This document shows positions 5,831 through 13,560 of a stretch of 24,655 bases of DNA, piece after piece. Within the stretch, counting starts at the first letter, position 1. The number at the start of each line of letters is the position of its first letter. The stretch spans positions 1-24,655 of IMG/VR virus record IMGVR_UViG_3300005915_002008. One strand, given 5' to 3'. A program made the position numbers and the translations under genes. This DNA is from a virus. The notes below the pieces were generated by a model. That model was not told the origin of the DNA. It saw nothing but the letters and a program-made list of their open reading frames with translations, and made no database searches.

Positions 5831-5891
5831 ACCCCTATAAAGATCTTAATCCAGGGGGTACAGCACCCCTATAAAGATCTTTATAGGGGTG
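5830..5891. repeat. Perfect 28-bp palindrome with a half-site copy
   Basis: Positions 5864-5891 form a perfect palindrome centred on AGATCT, with CACCCCTATAAAG as its left arm. The 18 bases at 5830-5847 repeat its left portion exactly. A shorter TATAAAGATCTTA copy lies at 5925-5937 and a TATAAAGGATCT variant at about 5702-5713, so related motifs flank the 13-bp array. A dimeric protein site or cruciform is likely. Confidence 0.85.
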
Positions 5892-6008
5892 TAATATGCA
5901 TAAATATGTATAAATATATACATATATAAAGATCTTAAACAAATAAGTGAAATATAACACACCTACACCTAATTGGGTATAATAGATGTAAAAATATAAG
6001 AGTGTCTA

Positions 6009-6086
6009 AAAACATAACACACCCATACCAAAATATGTGATCAATAGGAACTGACAATATAAATCAGTATGGGTGTGTTATGTTTT
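6009..6086. repeat. Perfect 20-bp inverted repeat
   Basis: The arms at 6009-6028 (starting AAAACATAACACACCC) and 6067-6086 are exact reverse complements, separated by 38 nt. Part of the arm (AACACACCTACACC) recurs at about 5957. No ORF spans it. As RNA it would form a long hairpin. As DNA it could bind a protein dimer. Confidence 0.85.
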
Positions 6087-6118
6087 ATATGGGGTAACTA
6101 TAACCTGTAAATCTCAGG

Positions 6119-6156
6119 TACTTAGTAACTATGTACTGAGTAATATGTACTAAGTA
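6119..6156. repeat. TACTTAGTA/TACTAAGTA inverted repeat
   Basis: A 9-bp perfect inverted repeat with an additional related copy (GTACTGAGTA) between the arms, just after an ACCTG/CAGGT stem. It lies 9-46 nt beyond the stop codon of the leftward 6165-6839 gene, so it may be its 3' UTR structure or belong to the repeat zone. Confidence 0.6.
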
Positions 6157-6164
6157 CTAAGCAA

Positions 6165-6839
6165 TTATTTAGTATTGAATTTGTCCATGAACTCGTCCAT
6201 TGACACGGTCTCGCTGTTTACATTGATGTTCACATTCTTCGATCCTTCAATTATACGATCCAGCTTCTCGATTGCGTCGATCGTGAGTTTACTCAGATCC
6301 ACCTTCAGTCTCTCAATTGGGTTCAGTACGAAACTAGAATTCTCGTTCTTGTCATAAACCCTCTGGAGCATGCCGTGCTTGTGACTGTATATATTAGCTC
6401 GGATCAGATCGGACTTACTCATTAATAAATTATTCACAATCTCATAAACTCGAGGATCATCCAGGTCATACTTATTATTGAATCGTATCACTGTTTTATT
6501 CAACTCATCCTCTTGGTATTTGCATTTAATATGATTCTCTGTGCAGTAATCAGCCGCGTTATGAAGTGCCTTGCTTTTTATTTTATTCCAGACATTTAAA
6601 AATAAAGGTTCATTATCATCATAAATCTCTTTCACATCATTATCCTTTAATGATTCCTCATATGCCTCATGCTTGAATCGTAAAATTAAATCATGTTGAC
6701 AATCACAATTTAATAAATGTTGATAATCACAATTTGGTAATAATGAATCTACTAAATTATTCTGAAATTGTGTCTTTAAATTTATACTCTCTTTCTTTAA
6801 TTCTATATTAATATTATCATTATTAATTACATTACTCAA
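6165..6839 (-). CDS. Hypothetical protein, 224 aa, TTG start
   Basis: No ATG occurs in the first half of the frame. I take the TTG at 6839 because GGTGAT, complementary to the 16S rRNA tail, lies 5 nt upstream and a TATA box about 43 nt upstream. The protein is mainly helical. An eight-residue tandem duplication (NCDYQHLL then NCDCQHDL) reflects a 24-bp DNA repeat at 6693-6740. The C-terminal 70 residues (NPIERLKVDLSKLTIDAIEKLDRIIEG) look like a helical bundle. The 3' part uses more G+C-rich codons. It sits between the two repeat zones, so a role at the origin or in packaging is conceivable, but I recognise no family. Confidence 0.72.
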   Translation of the reverse strand: MSNVINNDNINIELKKESINLKTQFQNNLVDSLLPNCDYQHLLNCDCQHDLILRFKHEAYEESLKDNDVKEIYDDNEPLFLNVWNKIKSKALHNAADYCTENHIKCKYQEDELNKTVIRFNNKYDLDDPRVYEIVNNLLMSKSDLIRANIYSHKHGMLQRVYDKNENSSFVLNPIERLKVDLSKLTIDAIEKLDRIIEGSKNVNINVNSETVSMDEFMDKFNTK

Positions 6840-6864
6840 AAATTATCACCAAATATAGATAATA

Positions 6865-6897
6865 TATGAATAAAAATATTTATAAATATATTTATTT
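6865..6897 (-). promoter_or_regulatory. Leftward promoter of the 224-aa gene
   Basis: On the minus strand AAATAAATATA, TTTATAAA, two bases, TTTTTATTCATA: the shared element without its GG. The predicted start site is about 18 nt before the TTG start codon. Confidence 0.6.
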
Positions 6898-6997
6898 TTT
6901 TAGGCTTATATAATATATAAAATATATTATACTCATTATCTCTTTTCTCATTTCACAAAAAAAAAAAAGAAAAAGTATATCAAAAGCTTATATTAGA

Positions 6998-7095
6998 TTT
7001 ATTCTATTTATTTCATTTATTCCTTAATAATAAATAGAATAAATAAAATAAATTTATTTTTATTTATTTATTATTATTATTATAATAATAAATAA
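6998..7095. repeat. AT-only hairpin pair in the 6840-7588 gap
   Basis: Two perfect inverted repeats: 15 bp (6998-7012 with 7029-7043) and 13 bp (7064-7076 with 7083-7095). Both lie in DNA almost without G or C. The gap of about 750 bp holds no ORF or RNA gene I can support. Apart from these and the 11-bp arrays it is simple AT-rich sequence that would melt easily. Confidence 0.65.
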
Positions 7096-7292
7096 GGTTA
7101 ATATATGTATTAATTATACAAAATTAATACAAATTTATGTAGATAAATATGTTTAAACTTAGTGTTTATAATACATTTATGTATTAATTTACACTTATAA
7201 ATATGACCATTAATTATTTATAATTAACTAATTTCCCAACTTTTTCATCAAATTAATTTAATAACCCTATAAAATTAACCTATTTTCAGAAA

Positions 7293-7398
7293 GAATAAAT
7301 GACGAATAAATGAAGAATAAATGGAAAATATTAATTTATTAATTATATACAATTAACAATTTATTCACCATTTATTCTTCATTTATTTTGGTTTATTC
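7293..7398. repeat. Facing arrays of 11-bp repeats (iteron-like)
   Basis: Three direct copies of GAATAAATGRM at 7293-7324 face four inverted copies, two of them degenerate, at 7357-7398. The central 21 bp (7304-7324 against 7368-7388) match at 20 positions. The 11-bp period would put sites on one face of the helix. It lies about 190 bp upstream of the RHH-helicase genes. Confidence 0.7.
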
Positions 7399-7514
7399 AC
7401 CTATAATTATTCATGGTTACTAAATTAATTTAGGTTTTTCATAGATATTACTAAAGTATTATTAATATAATAACAATAAAACCCCAACAATTTCTATTAT
7501 AATTTATAATTTAT

Positions 7515-7547
7515 TATAATAACCTTTATAAACATTTTGGTATATAA
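7515..7547 (+). promoter_or_regulatory. Composite promoter of the RHH-helicase operon
   Basis: ATAATAACC, TTTATAAA, two bases, TTTTGGTATATAA. The predicted leader of about 37 nt carries AGGAGGA at 7576-7582, the strongest ribosome-binding site in the window. Confidence 0.78.
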
Positions 7548-7588
7548 TTATATTAAATAATTCAATAATATTATCAGGAGGAATTAAT

Positions 7589-7804
7589 ATGGTTCAGAAC
7601 TTAATATTTTTAGATAATGATTTAAACAATAAATTAAAGGTTTATGCGAGTATGAAATCTATGTCTAAGAATGATTGCATTATATACATTTTAAAGGAAT
7701 ATTTGGATAACAATTTAGATTATAAGTCTTTAGAGTTACAATCTGGTAATTCGCAATCGAGTATTTCAGAGCTTAATATAGAATCAGAAGAAAAAACTAA
7801 GTAA
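7589..7804 (+). CDS. Ribbon-helix-helix DNA-binding protein, 71 aa
   Basis: Residues 4-42 fit an RHH (CopG/Arc-like) domain: a short strand (NLIFLD), helix DLNNKLKVYASMKS, a turn MSKND, and helix CIIYILKEYLD. The remaining 30 residues are polar and probably disordered. RHH proteins bind DNA as dimers through the strand, often at tandem sites, and autoregulate or mark origins. This is the first gene of the helicase operon, downstream of the 11-bp arrays. AGGAGGA lies 6 nt before the ATG. Confidence 0.75.
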   Translation: MVQNLIFLDNDLNNKLKVYASMKSMSKNDCIIYILKEYLDNNLDYKSLELQSGNSQSSISELNIESEEKTK

Positions 7805-7866
7805 TAATATAGAATATATAATAATATAGAATATATAATATATATATGAGATATAGATGATAATTA

Positions 7867-10740
7867 ATGGGCAATAATTTAAATACAAATCATATAGTTA
7901 GAAATGAAATGATGAATTTGTTTCCGCAGATTAAGAAGTATTGTGGGAACACGACTGGGTCATTTCTAAACACACCAATTTTTGTTATATTATATTTATT
8001 ATACAGTGATAATAGATTTAATAGTATAAAAAATCATGTGTATAAAGAAGATGGGATGATATATTTATATTATCATCAATATAATAGCATAGAAGATTTT
8101 AATAAAATGTCTAAAAAAGATAAAATTGAAGAGAATATAATATTTTATAAATTTCTAAATAATAATGGGAATAAGAACCAAACAAAGAGAGTAATGAATT
8201 TATTAAATCAGTACCAAGGAAATAAGGATTTAATGGATATTAAGCTTGACCATTCGAACTTTGCGTATTATATAAGATTCAATGAGAATATTAGTAATAT
8301 ATTCATAAACTATTTCGAAAGAATTATAAAGAATAATGGGAGATATAACAATCCGAATAATGAGATTAGAACTAGCATGGATGATGAAAATGATAATAAT
8401 GAAAATGAAAATAATGAAAATATAAATAAAGAGAATATAAATAGCATAATAAAGAATAATATTGTAACAGTGACTGATTATTTTATTGATAAAAAATTTA
8501 AGACATTACAAGAGGCTAAGGATATATATAAAAATAAATGTATATACATTCCGAATAGATTCAAGGAAGATCCACAATGCATACTTAATAATTATTATAA
8601 TTATTACATTCCTAAGATTGCGTTTTCGATGATGGACTTTCATAAATTAATAAATTCTAATGATGATTGTAGATTTATAATGAATCCCGAAATTAAGATA
8701 TCCACGTTCGATTATAATGCACTCGGGATGGTGCAGAATGTGCAATTTAGAATTGATGAGATAATAGAAATTAATGAATCATCTGGAGAAAAGTTCGTAG
8801 CAATGTATAAATATATCTGCCCGAGAAAAGAATGCCACGAGAGTGTGCAGATTCTACCAGAGGACATTCATCAAGAACTTCTACATGGATGTAAGAATTA
8901 TATAACAGAAGATAATAGACAAAAGTTTACGAAAATTAAACCTTCTGCATTGAAAAATGATAAAATGAAGTATATATATCTATATAAATGTAAGATTAAA
9001 ATTGCTGAGAATAAAGGGAAAAAGAATTGGAAGGAGATATATATATATAGCTTTAATAATGATATGAAAATTGGTAGATATTATGGGAATATAATTGTGT
9101 TTGATGATAAATTGAATAAAGATGAATCTAAAAATCGGACATTAGTGTTCTTACTCGGATATAACATGATTAAACCAGATGCGAATATAGAAATGATAAA
9201 TAATGAGACTGTACAGAGTGCTAGCAAAAGTTTCTGTGAGAAGATCGGAATGCCACATATTAGACTTATAGATACTGTGTTCGGTGTAAGGTATGTATAC
9301 AAAAAGTTCACGAACTTCGATTTCGAGGATAAAGGGATGTGGCTACAGATTATCACGACCATATCAGAACTCGCAAGGAATCTTTTCGAGCATGAGAAGT
9401 TCGGGATTAATGTGATTAGTAACATGTCACTCGGAAAAACTTTCATTGCGACTAAGTTCGCGCAAATGCTGGACTTGAAGTTCAAGCATTCACCAGATAT
9501 ATCATCGAACATGAGCGAAAAGGGATTCACGGGTGGAATTAATAATAATGGAATGAACATTAATGGTGTGAATATCAAGACTTTTCAGAAGGGTATTGTT
9601 TCATTTGGGGGTACAATTGTCATGGATGAAGCGACTAAATTCTTTACTGATAGTAACTATAACATGGCATTAAAAGGATTCTTTAATAAGAATATAGACA
9701 TTGCCAAGATTGGGGGGAAGACACTTGAGGTTGATTATACACCGATTATGCTTTCGAACTTCGATAGAATTGATAAAGAATATAGAAATGATATATATAA
9801 ATATTATAAAACTAAATGCTTCAAAAATAATGAAGAAGAGATTAATATTCATGAAAATTCGAACACTGAGATCCTGAGATATTTAAATAAAATAGATTTA
9901 TATTTACCAATATCATATTACCAAAATAGTCCGATTGAGAATAAAATACTCGCAGAGTCTGTGTATTATGTTCGGAATGTCTGGACAAAGAATAAGAAGC
10001 TAGACTATAAAAATGGGGGATTAATTGAGGCAATGAATAGAATATTCTTTAATGTCTCGGTTTGGAATACATTGAATGTAAAAAAGAAGAAGTTTAAATC
10101 TGCACATAATATGCTATGTGACATTGAGGATGAGATATTACCAATAAATGAATTTATTGATCAGATTCATGAATATTATAATCCTGAGAATAAGAATATA
10201 CAATTATTTTATGAATATAAAATGTCCGGGAGCAAGGAAGAAAAGCAGATAAAGAAGTTATATAGTAGTATAGAGAAATGGCTCGAGGGCAAGGACTGCG
10301 AGAACATGATTGAGTTTATTACAAACAGCACATATGAAATAGACCCAAAGACAGAGTCGTTATTGCATTCTATGATTGCAGTGATTCAGTTATGTGAGGA
10401 CATAAATTCAACAGAAATTTCTGAGAACGTGAAAAAGTGGGTTGTGTTATTAGTTCTGAAAAATAATAGAGGAATTTCAGAGAGAGAATATAATTTTGAA
10501 AAGAACTTAATGCATATTGATGTTGTGAATTATGATGTGATTGAGCTTGAGGAAGAATTAAAAGAAATTACTGAAGAGAATAAAATTAATGAAAAAGCTA
10601 GAATTGAATTACAAAAAGAGAAGATACAGAAAAAAGAAGAAAATATAAATAATCCGAATGAAAATGAATTGAATGAAAATAAAGACATGAGCATTGAAAT
10701 TAATAATATAAACGAAAAAGAATTTAATGAAATAGAATAA
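7867..10740 (+). CDS. mcm: Divergent MCM-like AAA+ replicative helicase, 957 aa
   Basis: Likely the replicative helicase. A long N-terminal region (about 1-300) precedes a Cys/His cluster (Cys318, Cys323, His324, Cys342), placed like the MCM zinc motif. The ATPase has Walker A NMSLGKT (519-525), then GFTGGI, and Walker B IVMDE (Asp587-Glu588). Helix ALKGFFNKNIDIAKIGG and sensor 1 LSNFD (Asn631) follow. The 62-residue Walker A-B spacing and the ALxxxxxxxxIxIAK pattern are MCM-like rather than SF3-like. The last 100 residues are Glu/Lys/Asn-rich and probably disordered. At 957 aa it is longer than usual archaeal MCMs (about 650-700). An SF3 or other AAA+ helicase is the main alternative. No strong ribosome-binding site is seen, so it may depend on coupling to the RHH gene. 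Confidence 0.65.
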   Translation: MGNNLNTNHIVRNEMMNLFPQIKKYCGNTTGSFLNTPIFVILYLLYSDNRFNSIKNHVYKEDGMIYLYYHQYNSIEDFNKMSKKDKIEENIIFYKFLNNNGNKNQTKRVMNLLNQYQGNKDLMDIKLDHSNFAYYIRFNENISNIFINYFERIIKNNGRYNNPNNEIRTSMDDENDNNENENNENINKENINSIIKNNIVTVTDYFIDKKFKTLQEAKDIYKNKCIYIPNRFKEDPQCILNNYYNYYIPKIAFSMMDFHKLINSNDDCRFIMNPEIKISTFDYNALGMVQNVQFRIDEIIEINESSGEKFVAMYKYICPRKECHESVQILPEDIHQELLHGCKNYITEDNRQKFTKIKPSALKNDKMKYIYLYKCKIKIAENKGKKNWKEIYIYSFNNDMKIGRYYGNIIVFDDKLNKDESKNRTLVFLLGYNMIKPDANIEMINNETVQSASKSFCEKIGMPHIRLIDTVFGVRYVYKKFTNFDFEDKGMWLQIITTISELARNLFEHEKFGINVISNMSLGKTFIATKFAQMLDLKFKHSPDISSNMSEKGFTGGINNNGMNINGVNIKTFQKGIVSFGGTIVMDEATKFFTDSNYNMALKGFFNKNIDIAKIGGKTLEVDYTPIMLSNFDRIDKEYRNDIYKYYKTKCFKNNEEEINIHENSNTEILRYLNKIDLYLPISYYQNSPIENKILAESVYYVRNVWTKNKKLDYKNGGLIEAMNRIFFNVSVWNTLNVKKKKFKSAHNMLCDIEDEILPINEFIDQIHEYYNPENKNIQLFYEYKMSGSKEEKQIKKLYSSIEKWLEGKDCENMIEFITNSTYEIDPKTESLLHSMIAVIQLCEDINSTEISENVKKWVVLLVLKNNRGISEREYNFEKNLMHIDVVNYDVIELEEELKEITEENKINEKARIELQKEKIQKKEENINNPNENELNENKDMSIEINNINEKEFNEIE

Positions 10741-10741
10741 A

Positions 10742-10810
10742 TAGAATATAAAAAATGGAGATGCAGAATTAAATAGTATGAATAGTGAGGAATTCGAAGA
10801 CATACAATAA
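10742..10810 (+). pseudogene. Possible relic of a helicase C-terminal end
   Basis: In the +1 frame after the helicase stop, codons read AELNSMNSEEFEDIQ before a double stop, resembling the helicase end IEINNINEKEFNEIE. It has no start or ribosome-binding site. It may be a displaced copy of the original gene end left beside the inserted endonuclease, or only shared low complexity. Confidence 0.25.
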
Positions 10811-10814
10811 TAAA

Positions 10815-10846
10815 TTAAATACATTTAAAAAGGTTTTTATATATAA
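10815..10846 (+). promoter_or_regulatory. Degenerate composite promoter
   Basis: ATTAAATAC, TTTAAAAA, two bases, TTTTTATATATAA: the same two-part spacing as the consensus but without the GG. It would serve the small RHH-like gene, the endonuclease and the primase. Confidence 0.5.
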
Positions 10847-10896
10847 TATTATTATAATAGTAGTATTATATTAATATATAGTATGGAGAATATAAT

Positions 10897-11013
10897 ATGA
10901 ACTTAACACAAATACAAGTAACAGTAAAAACTAGAGAATTATTGAAATCAAAAAAGATTACAAATAGAGAATCTTATGATGAAATAATTAATAGATTAAT
11001 AAAAATTAATTGA
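10897..11013 (+). CDS. Small RHH-like/antitoxin-like protein, 38 aa
   Basis: ATG preceded by GGAG. The sequence IQVTVKTRELLKSKK followed by ESYDEIINRLI matches the pattern of short archaeal VapB-like/DUF7557-type proteins: a strand, then two helices with ESYDEII. These are probably dimeric DNA-binding proteins. No toxin gene is adjacent, so a toxin-antitoxin role is not supported. It stands 6 nt before the endonuclease gene. Confidence 0.62.
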   Translation: MNLTQIQVTVKTRELLKSKKITNRESYDEIINRLIKIN

Positions 11014-11019
11014 GAATAA

Positions 11020-11862
11020 ATGAGAAAAGGACAGAAAATTTCAGAAGAAACAAGAAAAAAAATGAGTGAATGGCATAAAGGAAAAATATGTTCTAAAGAA
11101 ACACGAAAAAAAATGAGTATAGTAAATAAAGGAAAAATATTATCAGAAGAAACAAAAAATAAAATAAGTATAGCAAAGAAAGGACATAAAGTTTCAGAAG
11201 AAACAAAAATAAAGATTGGATTAGCAAATAAGGGGCATATAGCTTGGAATAAAGGAAAAGAACGTTCAAAAGAAACAAGACAAAAAATAAGTAAATCAAA
11301 TAAAGGTAGAATTTCACCAATGAAAGGTAAAAACCATTTAGAAGAAACAAAAAGAAAAATGAGTTTAGTTCATAAAGGAAAAATAATGTCACAAGAAGCA
11401 AAAAAAAAAATGAGTATTGTAAAAAAAGGATGTATTCCTTGGATTAAAGGTAAAACACATTCAATAGAAACAAAAAAAAAATTAAGTGAATATCGTAAAG
11501 GTAAAACACATTCAATAGAAACAAAAAAAAAATTAAGAATTATACGTTTAGAACAAATTAAAAAATATTTTAATTCTCAACCATATATAAATGTAGGAAA
11601 GAATGAAAGTCAGATATTAGATAATATTGAAAATATTGATAATATTATTATTAATAGAGATTTTACATGTATAGGTTATCATCCTGACGGTTATTGTAAA
11701 GAAACAAATACAATATATGAAATTGATGAAAAATATCATTTTGATTATAATGGGAATATAAATAAGAAAGATATAATAAGACAGAATAATTTAATTGAGA
11801 AATTGAATTGTGAGTTTGTTAGGATAAAGGATTTTGAAGATTCTAAATATTTTAAGGTGTAA
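11020..11862 (+). CDS. NUMOD3-repeat homing-endonuclease-like protein, 280 aa
   Basis: About nine NUMOD3 repeats (consensus S-x-ET-KKKMS-x-x-x-KGK) cover residues 4-180. NUMOD3 is a DNA-binding module of phage homing endonucleases. The C-terminal 95 residues look like a PD-(D/E)xK nuclease rather than GIY-YIG or HNH: HPDGY (Asp223), then YEIDEKYH (Glu234, Lys238), then RQNNLIEKLNCEFVRI, a pattern seen in Vsr-like fused nucleases. It sits between helicase and primase genes, a typical site for a free-standing homing endonuclease. Its stop codon directly abuts the primase ATG. Almost entirely A/T third positions and long A runs set it apart. Confidence 0.82.
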   Translation: MRKGQKISEETRKKMSEWHKGKICSKETRKKMSIVNKGKILSEETKNKISIAKKGHKVSEETKIKIGLANKGHIAWNKGKERSKETRQKISKSNKGRISPMKGKNHLEETKRKMSLVHKGKIMSQEAKKKMSIVKKGCIPWIKGKTHSIETKKKLSEYRKGKTHSIETKKKLRIIRLEQIKKYFNSQPYINVGKNESQILDNIENIDNIIINRDFTCIGYHPDGYCKETNTIYEIDEKYHFDYNGNINKKDIIRQNNLIEKLNCEFVRIKDFEDSKYFKV

Positions 11863-13149
11863 ATGAATATGAATGAAAATTATATATATTTTTTTAATAA
11901 TATTATAACATTCCAAAAATTCATAGAAATAAGGATTTTTGGTGTGAAATCTTACCCAATTATGAAATATGCACAAAATATGGAAGAATTACAAAAATAC
12001 ATTAAATTACACAATAGGTCTAACCTATATTGTAGTATTAACCCAAGAGTTACTAAAAGTGGTAAAAGCATTAATGTTAGTTATAGAAAAAACATATTCT
12101 TCGACATTGAGGGTATTAAAAACAAGCCCGTACTTACTGATTTAGGGTATTATAATAAGCTTAAAGATACAATAAACTATATTTCTAAATTATTCAATGA
12201 AAAATATGGTATGAATGTGAATTGCGTGGTTAAATCTGGACGTGGAATGCATGTATATTTCACAATACAGAATTTAGATAATAAATATCAAATTAAATAC
12301 ATAAAATGGTATAATGAAATTGTGAAATTTATAAACGAGAATTCACCCTATCATAATGAAATTAAATGTGACCCGCCAGTCAAGGATCTTCCGAGAATAG
12401 CAGGACTGCCAGGAACAATAAACTGGAAATATCCGGAAAAGCCTGTAAGGGAGATTGTGTATATTAATGAAAAGATTAATACAGGGTTTGAAAGTGTCTT
12501 AGATAATATAAAAGAGACTAAAACTAAGATGATCACAGAAAAAAGGACAATTAAAAAGTGCGGGAATAAAAAGAGATACACGAATGCAGACATTCTCGAT
12601 GCACCGGAGTTCCAGGTCTGGAAGTTCAAGCCAAAGCAAGGAACTTCATTAAATAATATTCTGCGGTTAGTTGGGAAACTTCTAATTGATCGAGATAGCA
12701 TAACCGATACATCTAAGATTTCTGAGTTCATACAGGATTGTGGTTATCCTTGGAAAGAAATGAATTTCGATCGGAGTCAATATCCTGATTATGAGTATAG
12801 TGAATCGATTCTTAATAAATATGTGATTCATAACATGCAATGGTCAGTCAATGTTGGATTTAAACTCCCATATAAACTATTTGAGGAAAAAGTTATAGAT
12901 AATTCAATCTCGCACATTGAAATTGATTATGATACAGAATTTATTGGTTATAATATAAATACTTTGAATGACTTAATTGGGTTCATAAAAGTATTTAATA
13001 AAAAATATTGTGATAATAGAGTTAATAATGGGATGAAATATTATACAAAGGCATTAGAGCAAAATATAGAAATTAATATAAAGAGTGAAATATTAAGAAA
13101 GTTTATAGAATTTAATAATTTAATTGAAAGATTAAAATACATTATATAA
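11863..13149 (+). CDS. Archaeo-eukaryotic-type DNA primase, 428 aa
   Basis: Synthesises primers. The primase/polymerase core shows IFFDIEG (catalytic Asp81 and Glu83), KSGRGMHVYF (His130, nucleotide binding), and LPRIAGLPGTINWK (Arg178 region), the three AEP motifs in the correct order and spacing. Residues about 240-428 form a separate helical domain (ILRLVGKLLIDRD, YPWKEMNFD) that may bind template or helicase. AAGGTG lies at the end of the preceding gene, suiting the ATG at 11863 or the Met two codons on. No zinc-binding motif or fused helicase is present, so it probably works with the MCM-like helicase encoded upstream. Confidence 0.82.
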   Translation: MNMNENYIYFFNNIITFQKFIEIRIFGVKSYPIMKYAQNMEELQKYIKLHNRSNLYCSINPRVTKSGKSINVSYRKNIFFDIEGIKNKPVLTDLGYYNKLKDTINYISKLFNEKYGMNVNCVVKSGRGMHVYFTIQNLDNKYQIKYIKWYNEIVKFINENSPYHNEIKCDPPVKDLPRIAGLPGTINWKYPEKPVREIVYINEKINTGFESVLDNIKETKTKMITEKRTIKKCGNKKRYTNADILDAPEFQVWKFKPKQGTSLNNILRLVGKLLIDRDSITDTSKISEFIQDCGYPWKEMNFDRSQYPDYEYSESILNKYVIHNMQWSVNVGFKLPYKLFEEKVIDNSISHIEIDYDTEFIGYNINTLNDLIGFIKVFNKKYCDNRVNNGMKYYTKALEQNIEINIKSEILRKFIEFNNLIERLKYII

Positions 13150-13158
13150 ATTTACATT

Positions 13159-13191
13159 AATAAATATGTTTATAAATGTTTTGGTATATAA
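13159..13191 (+). promoter_or_regulatory. Composite promoter
   Basis: AATAAATATG, TTTATAAA, two bases, TTTTGGTATATAA: full consensus. It drives the 72-aa RHH-like gene and perhaps the acidic protein and nuclease-helicase downstream. Confidence 0.78.
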
Positions 13192-13226
13192 ATATGTATA
13201 TAAACAACTAAATTTATGGTGAAATT

Positions 13227-13445
13227 ATGAATAAAAATGAATTAGTATATAGTGATTATTTTAACACTATGTTTACTGTTAAAGTAAATGGAAAATTGAA
13301 GGATAAAATAAAAAAGCATATTAAGGATAGTAAAGGTCTTTGGCAAAACTTGTTTGATGACTTTTTAAGGGATTATGCTAAACAGAACAATATAGAATTC
13401 AACACCCTCAAGGTTAGAAAGATCGAATCAATCATAACTGACTAG
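13227..13445 (+). CDS. Possible ribbon-helix-helix protein, 72 aa
   Basis: Residues 14-51 fit strand-helix-helix: FTVKVN, then GKLKDKIKKHIKD, a turn SKG, and LWQNLFDDFLRDYAK. This is the order of an RHH domain, but Trp/Leu replace the usual Ser-Glu at the second helix, so the match is moderate. GGTGAAATT precedes the ATG. It may be a third small regulator in this genome. A T-rich tract follows its stop. Confidence 0.55.
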   Translation: MNKNELVYSDYFNTMFTVKVNGKLKDKIKKHIKDSKGLWQNLFDDFLRDYAKQNNIEFNTLKVRKIESIITD

Positions 13446-13454
13446 AACTTCAAT

Positions 13455-13490
13455 GTTTTAATTTTTTCTTAATTCGGTTTTTCTAATCTT
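13455..13490 (+). terminator. T-rich archaeal-type terminator
   Basis: Several T runs (TTTTAATTTTTTCTT, GGTTTTTC) immediately follow the 72-aa gene. Archaeal RNA polymerase terminates on oligo-T in the coding strand without needing a hairpin. Confidence 0.45.
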
Positions 13491-13532
13491 ATTTATAGTT
13501 AATAACTAATAGTTATCAAATAAAAAAAAGAC

Positions 13533-13553
13533 TGCCAGGATTGGCAATGGAGG
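13533..13553 (+). promoter_or_regulatory. Leader hairpin next to the ribosome-binding site
   Basis: A perfect 5-bp stem, TGCCA/TGGCA, with loop GGAT ends three bases before GGAGG (13549-13553), which is well placed for the ATG at 13561. A similar stem-tetraloop precedes the gene at 20127. Confidence 0.5.
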
Positions 13554-13560
13554 AATTAAC

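Noticed and set aside
5723-5929. Plus-strand ORF of 68 codons rich in Cys, Met and Tyr
   Set aside because: It is a translation of the 13-bp tandem repeat (13 is not a multiple of 3, so all frames cycle), has no ribosome-binding site, and runs into the palindrome cluster.
6165-6839. Terminase small subunit
   Set aside because: Helical content and position near a possible origin suggested it, but no HTH or terminase motif can be pointed to and no large terminase is present in the window.
9081-9578. Minus-strand ORF of 165 codons opposite the helicase gene
   Set aside because: A hydrophobic shadow frame of strongly biased coding sequence on the other strand, with no promoter or ribosome-binding site. 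The plus-strand frame carries the Walker A and MCM-like motifs.
11093-11401. Minus-strand Leu/Phe-rich ORF opposite the NUMOD3 gene
   Set aside because: The antisense of Lys-rich repeats always reads as Leu/Phe. This is a composition artefact.
10897-11862. Toxin-antitoxin pair (small VapB-like protein plus neighbour)
   Set aside because: The neighbouring product is a NUMOD3 endonuclease, not a PIN or RelE-type toxin. The small protein fits a stand-alone DNA-binding regulator as well.
12351-12731. Minus-strand ORF of 126 codons opposite the primase
   Set aside because: The plus-strand frame contains the primase Arg motif and continuous domain. The antisense frame has no supporting signals.
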